A stretch of DNA of 64,000 nucleotides, from assembly GCF_051020985.1 (NCBI RefSeq), contig NC_135003.1, positions 11,401,501 through 11,465,500 on the forward strand. The letters run 5' to 3'. Origin of the DNA: Nomia melanderi (lineage: Eukaryota > Arthropoda > Insecta > Hymenoptera > Halictidae). The notes under the pieces were generated by a model that was not told where the DNA came from, did not search any database, and was given only the letters and a program-made list of their open reading frames with translations. Shown one piece after another: positions 12,801 through 24,200 of this stretch (positions within the stretch are counted from its first letter, which is position 1; the number at the start of each line of letters is the position of its first letter). The position numbers were made by a program, and so were the translations under genes.

Positions 12801-15800
12801 TGTCCGGGCGAAACGTCCCGGCGGGACCCGCGAAGATCAAGGGGACCAATAGTTCGCTCATTTCGCAAAGTAGTCGGATCCTTGGTGGCAGGTGGCCGAA
12901 TACCGATATCCTTCGAACGATTCCTCGCGACCGCAACCGATCACGCCGGGCGTTCTCGGGATTCCGTTCGGCGGTCGCATTCAGGACGTCCTACGGGAAA
13001 GTACGGGCTTGCTTCTCGCCGCCTGAATCAATTAAATATTTCGCGGCGTTAGCCTTTCCACGGCCCCCGTGCCTACCGTGCACCGTAATTCTCGTTTGCG
13101 GCGTACAATACCGATTTCCCGCGACGCGGGCCGAAGTAAACGAAATATCCAGAACCAAATGGGTTTCGCCGACCCTGTTCCCAAACTTGATTCCATTCCC
13201 GGTAACACGAGACTTCTAATCGTCGGTCCGGATCCGGTGCCAGCAACTCCTCGCTCTTTACCGTCGTTAATCGATACGAACATAATTCATCCTCTAGAAT
13301 CGTATTAACGGTACAACGCGGTTTCTAATGAAACGCGGAATGCCTCAAGTGTCCGCAGCAAAGGATATGAATTATTTCAATTCAGCAGCGCCGCGATCGC
13401 GACGCTATCAGAATTTATAGAGGATCCCAGATTTCCCGTGAATTATTGCGGGCAAGCCGATCGATAATTACGGGCGACCCGCGCGGCTTTGTCGCGATCT
13501 TTCCCCGTTAAACATTCCCCAGGTGATTAATATTCATTTACACTCGCCGATCGGAAGACCCTTTTATGATCCGGTTAATTCCCGCGGCGCGTCGCGGGCC
13601 TCGATCACCGCGTATTGTCCCCGGCGCGTCGTTTCACTTTGAAATTTTTAATCGGTCCAATTAGCCCGATTTATCATTTTAACGGGTTCCGGGGCGGCGG
13701 CGGCGTTCGACTCGAAAGAGGAAGCCGGTAGAGTGTCGCATTCGCCGAGCGATTCCGGGGAACCGGGTCACACGGACGCTTCGTGCGATACACCGTCGAA
13801 ACGAACTGGTATTGTTCCGTAAACCACTGTTCACGCGCTTTATTCGCTCGCCGCCCCCGCGCCGCCGCGCTCCTTTCTCGCGCGACAACGGCGCATTGTC
13901 CGCGTTATCGCGTGCACGCACAAATGACGCCGCAGGAACTTCGCACGGAACGCGACGGATTATTATCGGCCGGGCCTCCGCGCCTTCTACCCCCCTCCCG
14001 CCGAGCGACTGTCGATACTGCGAGCAATTAAAAATTACGACGGGCGCGGCGAACGATCGCCGGCCAGTCGTCGAGCGGTTCAAGGGGCGACGCTTCGTCC
14101 TTCCGCCGAGTTTCCTCCCGAGTCATCTCGAATTTATTATCCACCGTCGTCCCCGCGAACGAAATAACTCGCCTCTTTCATGGATCCCATTATGGCGCTC
14201 GTCGGGAAACGTTTCCACGTTCTCGCGAGAATTCCTGCGAATTCACCGACCCGTCGTGTCGGATCCCGCGCGACGCTAAATCAATAGACTGACAATAAAA
14301 GTCACTGCGTAGGGGTTACTTCTGAATCAATTTTAATGGCCTGCTTGCTGACGCTTTGGCGCTTATGGTGACCGTAACTGTTATGTATCACATTTATACT
14401 CTCTCGGGTTGAAGATGTGAATTATTTCCGGTATCGGAGGGAAGAGTTATCCAAGGAAGGAGGAAATTTCCTGAATTAATTCTGTATTATACGGATTTAT
14501 TTTATTGGAAGAGTATAACGAGAAATCGATTTGTTATTCTCTCCTGGAAGACACTCTTAAGTATCTTCTCGTCAAATCTTTCATTATAATGGTCGAAATT
14601 GAAAATAAACTAGGGGTACCGGGTTCAATTACCTCGCGAAAGCTTCCTGTTCCACGAATGTCACTGAATGTTAGATATAACTGCTGGTCTGCGATTAAAT
14701 TTGAATTCTTAACCGTGTAATCAGTGAGCGCGCGGAGGAACATTGTGCCTCTTCCATTCGGCGCCAGTCGGCCGTGTAAACAGCTCATTTAATCGTCACT
14801 CGGCCTCGACGTCTCGAGTCGTGAAACGCCCCGTGGTATTGCTCATTAAAGGGAGCGGCGCTGGTAGAACTGGCGGGACATCCAGGACGACACGGTCGAT
14901 TGTCACTAGACACACCTGTCAAGCCAGAATCAAGTCGTTTGTTACGTTAATTGCTCTCCCGTGTCGCGTGCATTACCGCGACGATCTTTCACGGTTTACT
15001 CCCGTTCTTCGCTTCGCTGGCCCATGAACTTCTGCGCCCTTGCTCGCGACCCTAGTCCTTTGTAGGCCGGACGAGTATCCGACCGAGATGATCGATCATT
15101 CGATAATTAACGCTGCCAGTAGAACTTTGGCTTATTAGCGGCGTGGAGTATCAATTACCAGATACAACAGACGCAAACGTTCCTTGGCAGAAACTTACTT
15201 AGAAATATCAACGTCGTTTGTTCCTAAATGTAGCAACACACGTTCGAAATATTTCTTAATTGCATTGAAGTCTAGTTCGTAAAATTTGATTTTCGAAATT
15301 TCTGAGTGTAGTCATCTAACGAACAATTCTCAGAAAAATGAGTGGAAAATATACGGAAGCAGATATATGTTCGTTCGCCTTCGCGATAGCTTCTCTCGCT
15401 GGCTTTACATAATAGTATAATAAAGTTCGATCTCAATCACAGAGGATACTTCGATCGGATCGCGAAGTAAGGGCGTCGTGATTCAAACAAAAGCAATAAA
15501 ACCGGATACGTCAGAATGAAGAGGTTTGCTTCCTATCCCTTACCACGCCGGGAAGCTGTAAAGCAGCAAACGATCGGGGACGATTGATCCCTACGGAACG
15601 AGTTACCGAACAGGAGTGCGATATATCTCCTTGTTTCTTCGGCAGACTTAACGCTTCCGAAGTTGAAGTTGGGTCATTTGATTAGCTGGCTCGGCGCTTG
15701 TAACTTGCGTTTCGCGACCTTCCGGATAAAATGCTTACGAATGCTTTCATTTCGAAGCTTTTCTAGCTTCCAATCTTAAATATAAATTCTACAATCAACA

Positions 15801-15890
15801 TTTTGAAAGTTAAACTCGAAACACGATGGAAGTGCAATTATTCAAATCTCGTTTGAGAATTTCATTATTTTACCAAGGTCCGTACACGAG
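6880..15890. other. Long unique region, CpG-rich in parts, no supported gene
   Basis: Many frames of 60-190 codons exist, including 187 codons at 12656-13219 on the plus strand and 134-155 codons on both strands around 13680-14280. They track the CpG-rich segments, overlap on opposite strands and encode arginine/proline/serine-rich sequence with no motif I recognise. GC is highest at about 11.8-12.2 and 12.7-14.3 kb, where regulatory DNA or untranslated exons could lie, but I cannot support a particular promoter or exon. Confidence 0.5.
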
Positions 15891-15897
15891 TTTTCGT

Positions 15898-15903
15898 TTT
15901 ATT
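15898..15903 (-). terminator. Candidate poly(A) signal for the 16.1-17.7 kb gene
   Basis: TTTATT on the plus strand reads AATAAA on the gene strand, 193 bases downstream of the TGA at 16096-16098. This is a single hexamer in AT-rich DNA, so chance occurrence is likely; it is listed because its position is suitable. Confidence 0.3.
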
Positions 15904-16095
15904 AAACGTCTCTAAAATTCAGCTAACATTTCTCCGGAGAAGTACGGAAATTAATTTAATACCGCCAGTTCATGCATATTACAATTTAGTTACGGTCACA
16001 CGTTCCCTGTAATTGGATGCCAACTTTAATCGAATTTAATCCACGAAGTATTGTAGCAACAATTACCGGGACGTTGCGCGAAGATAAAGAGGCGC

Positions 16096-16506
16096 TCATT
16101 GCGTCTTAGAGACGCAGTCTTTCGTGTCCTTTAAAATTTGCTGCAGGCTCTTCAGCGCTTCCAGTTGGGCGTCCGCGTGGCATTTCGTAGCCAGCTTCAA
16201 TTGCTCCGTAGCGGAGAGCTCAGCATTTTTAACGGTGTCGTTCAAGCCCTCCGTGATTTCCTTTCGCCGGCGAGAAGCCTCCTTTGTTCTGGCCGCGATG
16301 CACTTGACGAATTCGTTCGTGTCCAGGCATTCTCTCAGGATCTGTTTCATCGCGGTCCTTAGGCTCTCCGCCCTTTGTATCTCTTGATCGCACTTTGTCT
16401 TCGCCGCGCCGAGCCCTGACACGGCCTTTTCGTTGCAGAGTTTCATTCTGTCCTCGTAGGTCCCTTTGACGGCATGAAGTCGGTCCATTTGTCCCTTCGA
16501 GCACAC
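16096..16506 (-). CDS. Terminal coding exon: cysteine-containing helical protein, TsetseEP/DUF725-like
   Basis: This is the C-terminal 136 residues of a probable secreted protein of unknown function. The exon starts with GTGTGCTCG (V-C-S) directly after an ATAG acceptor at 16507-16510 and ends in TGA, so the GTG is not a start codon. Seven cysteines sit in a long helical, Lys/Glu/Ala-rich sequence: one at the start (VCSKG), then in RMKLC, TKCDQ, RECLD, VKCIA, TKCHA and KDCVS near the end. This spacing resembles the insect TsetseEP (DUF725) family, whose members are mostly secreted gut proteins; that link is from memory and unconfirmed. GC content and codon pattern rise sharply relative to the AT-rich flanks. 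It joins the exon at 17265-17498 in phase 0 across a 758-bp intron. Confidence 0.7.
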   Translation of the reverse strand: MCSKGQMDRLHAVKGTYEDRMKLCNEKAVSGLGAAKTKCDQEIQRAESLRTAMKQILRECLDTNEFVKCIAARTKEASRRRKEITEGLNDTVKNAELSATEQLKLATKCHADAQLEALKSLQQILKDTKDCVSKTQ

Positions 16507-16604
16507 CTATGATAATTTATTCCAGATTTCTATATGTATCATATTTTAAATATTGCACTATATATTATATATTATATTATTTCTATATATATTATACGAT
16601 ATCG

Positions 16605-16834
16605 TTAACACGTTAAGTTCCATGGGGGTCACCGGTGACCCCCAACCAAATCGAATTACTATAATTCGTTCGATTAAACGTTGATTATTTGAAAACATTT
16701 CTATATTATAAATTAGTGACATTCAGCTAGATGAACATGTAATAATAATAATGCAATTTAATGAAATGATTTGATATTATATTTTTCCCATTTGGTGTAT
16801 TTTGCTGCATGAAATCGTGCGGCGTTCGAGTTAA
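16605..16834 (-). mobile_element. Family C TTAA miniature element inside an intron
   Basis: The left end is TTAACACGTTAAGTTCC and the right end read inward is TTAACTCGAACGCCGCACG. A perfect 20-bp palindrome, GGGGGTCACCGGTGACCCCC, lies at 16624-16643. The body matches 3160-3406 in reverse complement almost throughout. It lies wholly inside the intron between the two supported exons of the minus-strand gene, about 100 bp from the downstream exon's acceptor. Confidence 0.87.
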
Positions 16835-17264
16835 AAATCCAAATATTCTTAGACTACAAATTTTGAATACATTTCCCTAGAAATGTATCTATCAATCTTT
16901 AAAATGAAAATACCATAGTCTACATATGATCGTAGACTCACCACTGATATTTATGTTTAATTACGTTTGCTAAGCATTAATCGATCAGAAATAGAATCGG
17001 ATACAAGCTTACCTCTATATAAACACATTCATAAAAAATTCATTTACTTCTTTGTATAAATTTCGATGAATGCTATTTGTCCATCTATCGCGGCGTCAAA
17101 ACGTCCCGCGAAGATAAATCGCGTACGCTCAGAGTTGAAGCAGCTCAAAGGGAAATTAAACGTGTCGGTAAATGGGAAAGAATTTAGCTGTCGACTGAAT
17201 AGACGCGCCAACTCGGAGAATTGATAAATATTAAGGTTCCAGTTGCCAAGGAACAATGGAATAC

Positions 17265-17498
17265 CTCCACGGTCTTCTGAATAGCGCTACGCGCCTTCCC
17301 TATCTCATCCGCAACGAATCTCTCGTTCCTCTTCACTATCTCGTTCAGTTCCTTCCCAGTTTTCGTAAACATTTCCTCGAGCTCTTTCATCTTCCGGTCA
17401 ATATCCATTCCGGTCCTTCGCAGAACGTAATGGAACGCCTCGATGAAACTTCTCGTAACGTCCTTGTGCTTCTCGCGCGTCTTCGAATTCGCGGCCAC
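17265..17498 (-). CDS. Internal coding exon of the TsetseEP-like gene
   Basis: The exon encodes 78 residues from V-A-A-N-S-K-T to I-Q-K-T-V-E. It is bounded by an acceptor TTTTCTCGGAAG (AG at 17499-17500) and a donor GTGGAG|GTATTC (intron begins 17264); both borders are phase 0, matching the next exon. A stop codon just upstream (17511-17513) shows the exon cannot extend much further left in the protein. The sequence is strongly helical and charged, with heptad-like spacing in KMKELEEMFTKTGKELNEIV, predicting a coiled coil. No cysteine lies in this exon. Joined to the terminal exon it gives at least 214 residues. Confidence 0.65.
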
Positions 17499-17660
17499 CT
17501 TCCGAGAAAATCAGTATTGTTCTCTCGCGATCCCGAACACGGGGATGCGGGGGAGGGCAGAACGCCGGGGAAATTGTCGTCGCGACAAAAGCGTCTTTCA
17601 CGCCGTTTTTAACGCTCTTTTCGATTGCTCGTTGCTTTTCATTTTTCTTACGATACTCAC

Positions 17661-17717
17661 CTTTATGCTCCGCGTAACGTGACACACGCAGCTCGAGCGA
17701 TGCAGATACTTGAACAT
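17661..17717 (-). CDS. Putative first exon of the TsetseEP-like gene
   Basis: A strong donor CATAAAG|GTGAGTATCG (exon ends 17661) lies 162 bases upstream of the internal exon. The phase-0 frame into that exon opens at an ATG at 17715-17717 and encodes 19 residues, MFKYLHRSSCVCHVTRSIK. The donor is convincing but the peptide is not a good signal peptide, which a TsetseEP-like protein should have. This may be a leader exon, or a different upstream exon may supply the true N-terminus. I saw no better signal-peptide exon between 17.7 and 18.8 kb. Confidence 0.3.
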
Positions 17718-17774
17718 AGTTCGACCAACATTTCTGCTTCGGTGTCGTATAATTTCGAGCGCAGGGTTAGTTTA

Positions 17775-19428
17775 CGGGTTATTCGGTGATCGAGCGTCGC
17801 GGAATCGAGATACTTTCTTGTTAAAGTGCGTCGAGGCTTCTCGCGCGGATAACGGAGGAGATTCCTTCGACCTGTGACATTCTTTTAAATATCTCTCGGC
17901 AACGTTAACGTTCCTCCGTCACGATATTAAAGTTCGTTCCCCAGAAAAGAAAGAGCAACGGATTAACAGTATGAATAATACATGCCGTGACTCGTTTCTG
18001 CCAGAAATTTGCATGAATCGATCGGTAGATGAATGAGACAGATTAAAAGGTGTATTATTACAAGGACTGCGTGCTCGCTCACCCTTTGAGTGAAGTTATT
18101 CGTTTCTCGGCCGCCTCGTACAATATTCAATTTGCTTCTTCTTCTTTTTCATCGATTCAATCGGAAGTAGCCGAAAGTTCGACACGCCGCGCGGACGTTC
18201 GAAAAGTTCAGGCCGGAGAACTTCAGGCACGAGAATAATTCATGACGCTGTTCGGGGAAGAGAATCCTCGCATCTTTCGCTCGCCGCGTTTATGGGATTG
18301 TTTCCAACAAATATTTATCCACGTTTATTTGCTGAATTAATTTTCGTGGCTCGAATACTTCAGACGATTGATATTTATCTACTATATTAATCGATGACGG
18401 TTTAGGTAACGGTTAAACGTTCACTAAAAATTATTCTATCAATATTCCTATAATTTATCTGTATCTACACAGATGATCGATCTTCGTCTATTCCTATAGT
18501 TCCTTCTGAAAAGATTTTCCCTAGTATAGACGTTTATTTTAAACGATGTCAATTTCTATATATTTTTCCGTTGTCAACACAAACTTCTTCTTTTTTTCTC
18601 AATATCTCTTTTTTTTCTCGCGTTTATCCAAATATTAACCTACACGTCTACACTAGTTATTCATTGCAATTGAAGAGTGAATAAAATGTTGCTGGAGAAA
18701 GCAATATTCGATTTATTATTTTCATGTTTATTCTCCGAGTAAAATCTCCGCAGTACGATTTCTACGACCGTTATGGTACTAAAATGCTCAACGATGTCTG
18801 TCCTCCAATCGCACACAACGTAAACATAAACAGGACTGCCGCTGCCGCAGTGCATCATTGTTCGCAACACCGACGGATGTTCCGCCGTTCATCCGAAATA
18901 ACGTTTATTCGAGAAGAGTGCAACTGGCGCGGCGGTATTCTTTATTTTCTCTTACATGCCCGTTCCGATGCACCGGCCCGGGGGCGAGGCGGCTTAAAGT
19001 TGCCGCGGGGGGAACGTTTGCCGAGGGAGCTGCGAGTGAAGAATTCAGAAGGCAATATATTAAAGGGGCCGCGATTCGGCTATAACCGCGTTAAGAAAGA
19101 TTTTACGATGGCGGGATTGTATCCTTGAAAGATTTCTCCAGAGGAAGATGTAAAGCAGCCGCGAAGGATATTTAGGTCTCGGAGTGGGCATAAAAGCGCC
19201 GCTGTATTTCAGTGGCTAAGAACTGGGGCTTATCTCTACCATCCGGTTTACCGTAAGGTGCTTTCCGTAGTCGGGATAACTACTACATTTTTTTCTGCAT
19301 TGCGATATCATCCTTATCCCCTTTCCGCGCAAGGTGAAACGTTTAAACCGGGGCAGCTAGGTAACTCGTCTGTTTGTAAATATACGAAATAATGATTAGG
19401 ACACTGGTCGCTTAATTTTACGACGGAT
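17775..19428. other. Upstream region of the minus-strand gene; no supported feature
   Basis: This would contain the promoter of the 16.1-17.7 kb gene if the first exon is near 17.7 kb, but I could not pick a TATA or initiator with confidence. A 134-codon frame at 18724-19128 and overlapping frames in the GC-rich 18.9-19.1 kb segment look like chance frames. Confidence 0.4.
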
Positions 19429-19666
19429 TTAACCCCTTGACGTATTATTTACTTTCTCTAAGTTCTTGTAACATTTTGCTATTGACAATTTGGTAGGAAA
19501 GCAACAAAATTTTCCATTCTACTTTAAGGGGAAATTTAATTTGAAGATAATGCATCGATAATAGCAAAATAGTTTTCCGTGGGTAATGAACAACATTGGT
19601 TATTGTTAAATTAATTGAGAAATCTTCATCGCGAGTCTCACTTGTCATTGTATGGCAAGGGGTTAA
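19429..19666 (+). mobile_element. Family G TTAA miniature element
   Basis: The left end TTAACCCCTTGACGTATTA and the right end read inward, TTAACCCCTTGCCATACAA, share 11 terminal bases and further scattered matches. The 238-bp interior is AT-rich with one 75-codon frame of no recognised content. Only one copy lies in the window, so assignment rests on the termini, TTAA flanks and size. Confidence 0.65.
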
Positions 19667-20990
19667 TGGCAAATTTTGTGGCCCTTCTGAACGCGCAAAA
19701 ATTAGATTATAGTTATTAGTTCTCTTTTCTTAATAGAACGATACACCTTTTCAGAAATGAAATTTATACATTTGTAATATTTACTTCAATGAAATTGTAC
19801 GCAACAGTAAATAATGAAATATGAAATTTACATGTGGCGTTCTTTTTATGGAGAAAAAGAGTTTCAATGAGGTAGAATCATCTTTCAATGCTCCCAGATT
19901 TCTTTCGTTTTTCGAACGCAAGCTTATAACGTTCGCGGTGTCTATCTCTCGAGAGTGGTCGTTCTCTTACGTTTTTGTCCACTTGAGAGTTGACTCCTTC
20001 GTACATTATACTGAAAGCAGAAGCGATTGTCACGAGAGAATAAGCTGACGAAAAGTTGCTCTCCAGTCCGCGCCCACTAGAGCAACTCTCTCGACAGTAA
20101 GACTCTGAAATCGACTCGGGCCGTCAGCTTGACGTCGTCGATGCTTCTCGACTGTGACTGCCGGATCCTCTACCTCCGACACGGGTAACGAACGCAATGA
20201 AATTACTACGCGTCGCTGAAAATGGGATTGCCAAACCATGAAGGAATTCTCCAAGGAGGATCAAAGAACTCAAAAGTTAGTGGAAGAACCTCTTGTGCCG
20301 TGGCATTTAATGGAAACTAAAAGAGAGTTCAGTGAAATTGGAAATTGTTTCTGTAATTCAGAGAACGTGAATCTTAACAGTTGAACCTCTGAACCCTCAA
20401 CTTATAAACTCTACGTTCTCAAAGATTCAGGTGTTGAAGTAATTCTATGAGACTCCGCAGAGAAAAAGATTCTAATACAAACTATGAGTCAACTGTATTT
20501 GTTACTACAAAAATCGTTTCGACGAAAATATCAAAGTTCGTAACTGTTTCAGTGTTACGAACTACAGGGTTTCAGGTGCCAATGTTTAATTTGTTGGGCG
20601 AAAAAGATAGACAGAGAATAGCATAAAGGAACAATGTCACGAGTAATTCAGTAGCAACTGGGAAAATACCTCGACTGACATGGTGGTTCAACTGGTGGTA
20701 AAGCAGATGCTAACCCGACCGAATGCATTTGGTTATCTAATTATTGGGTCCCTGGGGGCAAGAAACAGGTGATCATTACGGGATATACTATTGTTTGTTA
20801 CTACTGATAGAAGCAAGCAACGTAGGATAGACATAACTAGGATCCAGAATCCGAACAGAAGGATAATTAGAAACATGGAATATGAATGAATCATACACGT
20901 TACTTTAAAACGGGACCTGGCGCCCCTTGTTATTCCAGTGACTTTTGAATTCTGCTCTCTGTAAATTTATTTTTCCACCGACGTGGCTTT
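19667..20990. other. Unique DNA, nothing assigned
   Basis: Moderate-GC sequence with a short inverted pair (GTTGCTCT at 20054 and AGAGCAAC at 20088). No supported exon or repeat. Confidence 0.4.
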
Positions 20991-20997
20991 ACATTTC

Positions 20998-21218
20998 CCG
21001 TCAAAGTGCTGAAATATTTGACTGTCGCGTTACAAATTGTTGGCAAGGCGAAAAAGACCGGCGGCAAAGTCTTGGGGTGGTTACCTAATTTCGTCAACGC
21101 TCATCCTGAATTCACCGCTTTCAAGGTGGAGCTATGCAAGTGCAGGAGCGATGCAAATATTTTCAAGAGTTTTAGTACCTCGCGCACAAGCTGGCTAAGA
21201 ACTTGCGTTGCAGCCTAG
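20998..21218 (+). pseudogene. Possible remnant of a non-LTR reverse transcriptase
   Basis: The plus-strand frame reads VKVLKYLTVALQ and then KAKKTGGKVLGWLPNFVNAHP. This resembles the segment after the catalytic domain of R1-like reverse transcriptases, usually of the form KYLGVxLD, KAxKTxxALxRLMPNxGG. The match is short, lacks the catalytic motifs and is judged from memory. It could be a chance frame. Confidence 0.25.
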
Positions 21219-24200
21219 TATTACATGTATAAAATATTCTTTTGAAATATTACCTAACTTACCTTCCACTGCCTCAATTTCCTCGAACATAGTAACCTGT
21301 TCTTATTGCTTAAATTTTAATAATACGCGTCTCATTCAATTCCTGAGAAATAGTTTCCTTCGGGCACAATTAAAGATAACACTTTCATCCGAATGTAATG
21401 AACTGTGGTTATAAAATATTAAATGGTAATTTTGTTTTCGGCTCGACACGAAAAAGTGAATAATTAAAACTGATCGAACGCGCGTTGTCATATTGCACGA
21501 CGCACGCTACGCCAGAGATGAATAATTTCAATTGGTTCGGACTTGAGAATGGCGCTGCTTCGTTCGGGTTATCCGGGCAGCCGCCTGAAATCATTAAATG
21601 TGGAATAAGTAAAAGGAAGAGGTTCGTTCGGCGCATTTCAAACCTGTTTAATCCCTTCTATTAAAAGATTTTCAATTTTTCCGGAAGCGTGTGCGGAATA
21701 ATCGACGTCCTGTCGTGTCCAGGCCTTCTTCCTTTACGAGTTCCGTATTTTTCTGGCTCGGCCGTGATAGAGTTGTCGGTGGCTAAACCGGAAATTACCG
21801 TAGGTTCCCGACGAATGGATTTAAAGCATATTTTCTGCAACGCTGCCACTCTTAATACAGTTATCCGGACTGTTTTCTATACGATCTCTTTTCAGCTTTC
21901 CAATAACTTTTACACGGCCCGCTTTAAGGTATACCTCGGAGTGCAGAAGCTCGGGGAATGGCACGAGTTCCATTTGTTTCTGAAGTTGAACTTTGATCGC
22001 CGGAAGCGATATCTAAAAACTTTTCGAACAATCACCGCGCCCGAAAATATCCGCGCGGCGTAGCCGTGCACGTAAGCTATCGGAGTAAATTTCAATTGGA
22101 ATTTACCAGAAATACCTGTTACTTAATATCCCTCGTTGATTAACCGTGCATCGCGCAGCTTTTCCATTTAGAATCATCGATTATGTTGCGGTGCAAATGT
22201 TTTCGTTATATGTTCCTCTAAAACAGGATGATCCTATATTTAAGTAACAACGCGCGCGGACCACGCATACTCATAATAGAAAATTTACGCGCTTGGTCGA
22301 ACAAACCTATGTCCCAAATAATTGAGAAACATATTGGTGGCATGTTTCGACGGTCACGTACAATATACAGAGAGTTTAACTTCCGGTGTTGCAGCCGTGC
22401 CGCGGTCAGTTATATTGGATGCAACGCTGGAAATTGTGTTTCGAATCTTTTTTTTTCTCGTCGCGCCACAATCAACTATTTAAATATCTCTTTGTGCGCG
22501 CTCGTCAATCGGTCTCTCCTTGTCGTATCCATAATTCTCCGTTATTCCGTTGCGCGTTCAATTTTAATAGAAAATATATTTTCTAACGATAAACGCGACG
22601 AGTGCGTATATACCGTCGATTAATGGGAGCGCCATGAAATGAAATAAGAGAACGCCGTTTTGGAACTCGACGCTTTCACGAGGAAGTTTTTCCCGATTTG
22701 ACTCCGTAAGGCAGGAGCAATTAAAACACGAACAAAGATAAAGTGCGCACCGAGGGCGGTAGCAATTCTACCGCCCACCGATCCGCCTGTGTCCTAAATT
22801 TTCGATTAGGCTAGGACAAAGCAGTTTCGCAGGACCATCACGAAAATTGTTCGATTTCGCCCGGTATTGAAATCCGGTGTGTTCGTTCCAATCGAAATGG
22901 TGGATGAGAGAATGAAATGGAGCGTTTCGCCGTGGTCTGGAAAACGAAATGTCTTCCTCTCGTTCCCATCCCGAAAGGGAGTTTAATCGCGCGCCGAACT
23001 GAAAAAATTAAATGATCCCCCCGCGATCGTGTTCCCGGACACTCGAGAATTAATCCTGACGTAGGGAAATCCGTTGAAAATGCGTGGCAACCCAATTACG
23101 CAGTTTTCGTAATTAATCGTAAAATCAAATCCTCTTACGCGAAATCGAGGAGATCTCTTACGACGTTGCGCGAAAGAAAAATCGGAGGGTAAAATTGGAA
23201 AATGGTAAAACACGATATTCACGCTTTCTTACCTCGGAATGAAATAATTTGCCCGAATAAATGTCTTTACTGAACATACTAAAAAAGGAAAACACATTAT
23301 CTGTACAGAAGTATGTTCAACCGTTTTAAAAGCATCCAATTTTCCACTCGCATTTGAATAATACATATAAATATTCTTTTCTGCACGAGACTTGGAAAAT
23401 TTAGCCGCTGCACTTCGAAGGGTCCCGTGCATCGTCTAAACAAATTTCATCCCCAGATCCCACAACAACGATAACCGTACGACTTTCCTTCGGCTATCGA
23501 TCCCTGCCACCGTCGCCGCCCCCCATTTTTCCTACCTTTTATATCTGTCTCCCCTACCCTTTATCCCCGGTCCCCGGTGGCGGCGAACGGGACAGGGGGA
23601 TGAAGATCAAGAGAACCACCGCCGGTTTCTAGTTCTGTCTGGCTCCGCAGTATTGCGACTCCGCGATATCGGATGAACTTGTAAAACTTACGCAATCAGC
23701 CGTGAGATTGCATGTGACCCTCTCCCTTTCACCGATCCTGTTTCCCTCTCGTCGATCCTCCCCCCGCCTCGGCTTCCATCCTCGCAGACCAGCGTTTCCC
23801 CTGACCGCGTCGGATACCCGGTGAACCGCAAACGATACAACCTCCGACCGCGTTCCTGAGATCCTCGCCGCTCCGCTTGCATTATATTCGGATGACGGTA
23901 ATCGTAATAGTAATCTGGCCGGGAAAGAGATCGCGCCGTTTCGCGTGGAATTTCGTCGGTGTTGCCGCGTCGCGCGGGATCGCGGTCTTCCCTAATCTCT
24001 TCTAATTTCGCCTTTCCACAAAGTAAACAATTCCTGTGTTCCCTATTCCGGTAACACGATTCTATCGATTCCGACCGTGCTACCGAATCCCATTGGTGTC
24101 TCCGAGTCGTCGCTTTTCAAATTCTACTTTAACTTCATCTCGCTGCAGGAAATTAAATCGTTCCATCGTTTCCTGGCAACACGTCGTACATTTTGGATTG

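Noticed and set aside
12656..13219. 187-codon plus-strand open frame
   Set aside because: Overlaps frames on both strands in CpG-rich DNA, contains no domain I recognise and has no initiation or splice context.
17398..17685. 95-codon minus-strand frame reading through the first intron
   Set aside because: It runs across a strong donor (17660) and acceptor (17499) and then uses the wrong frame of the internal exon, where it stops.
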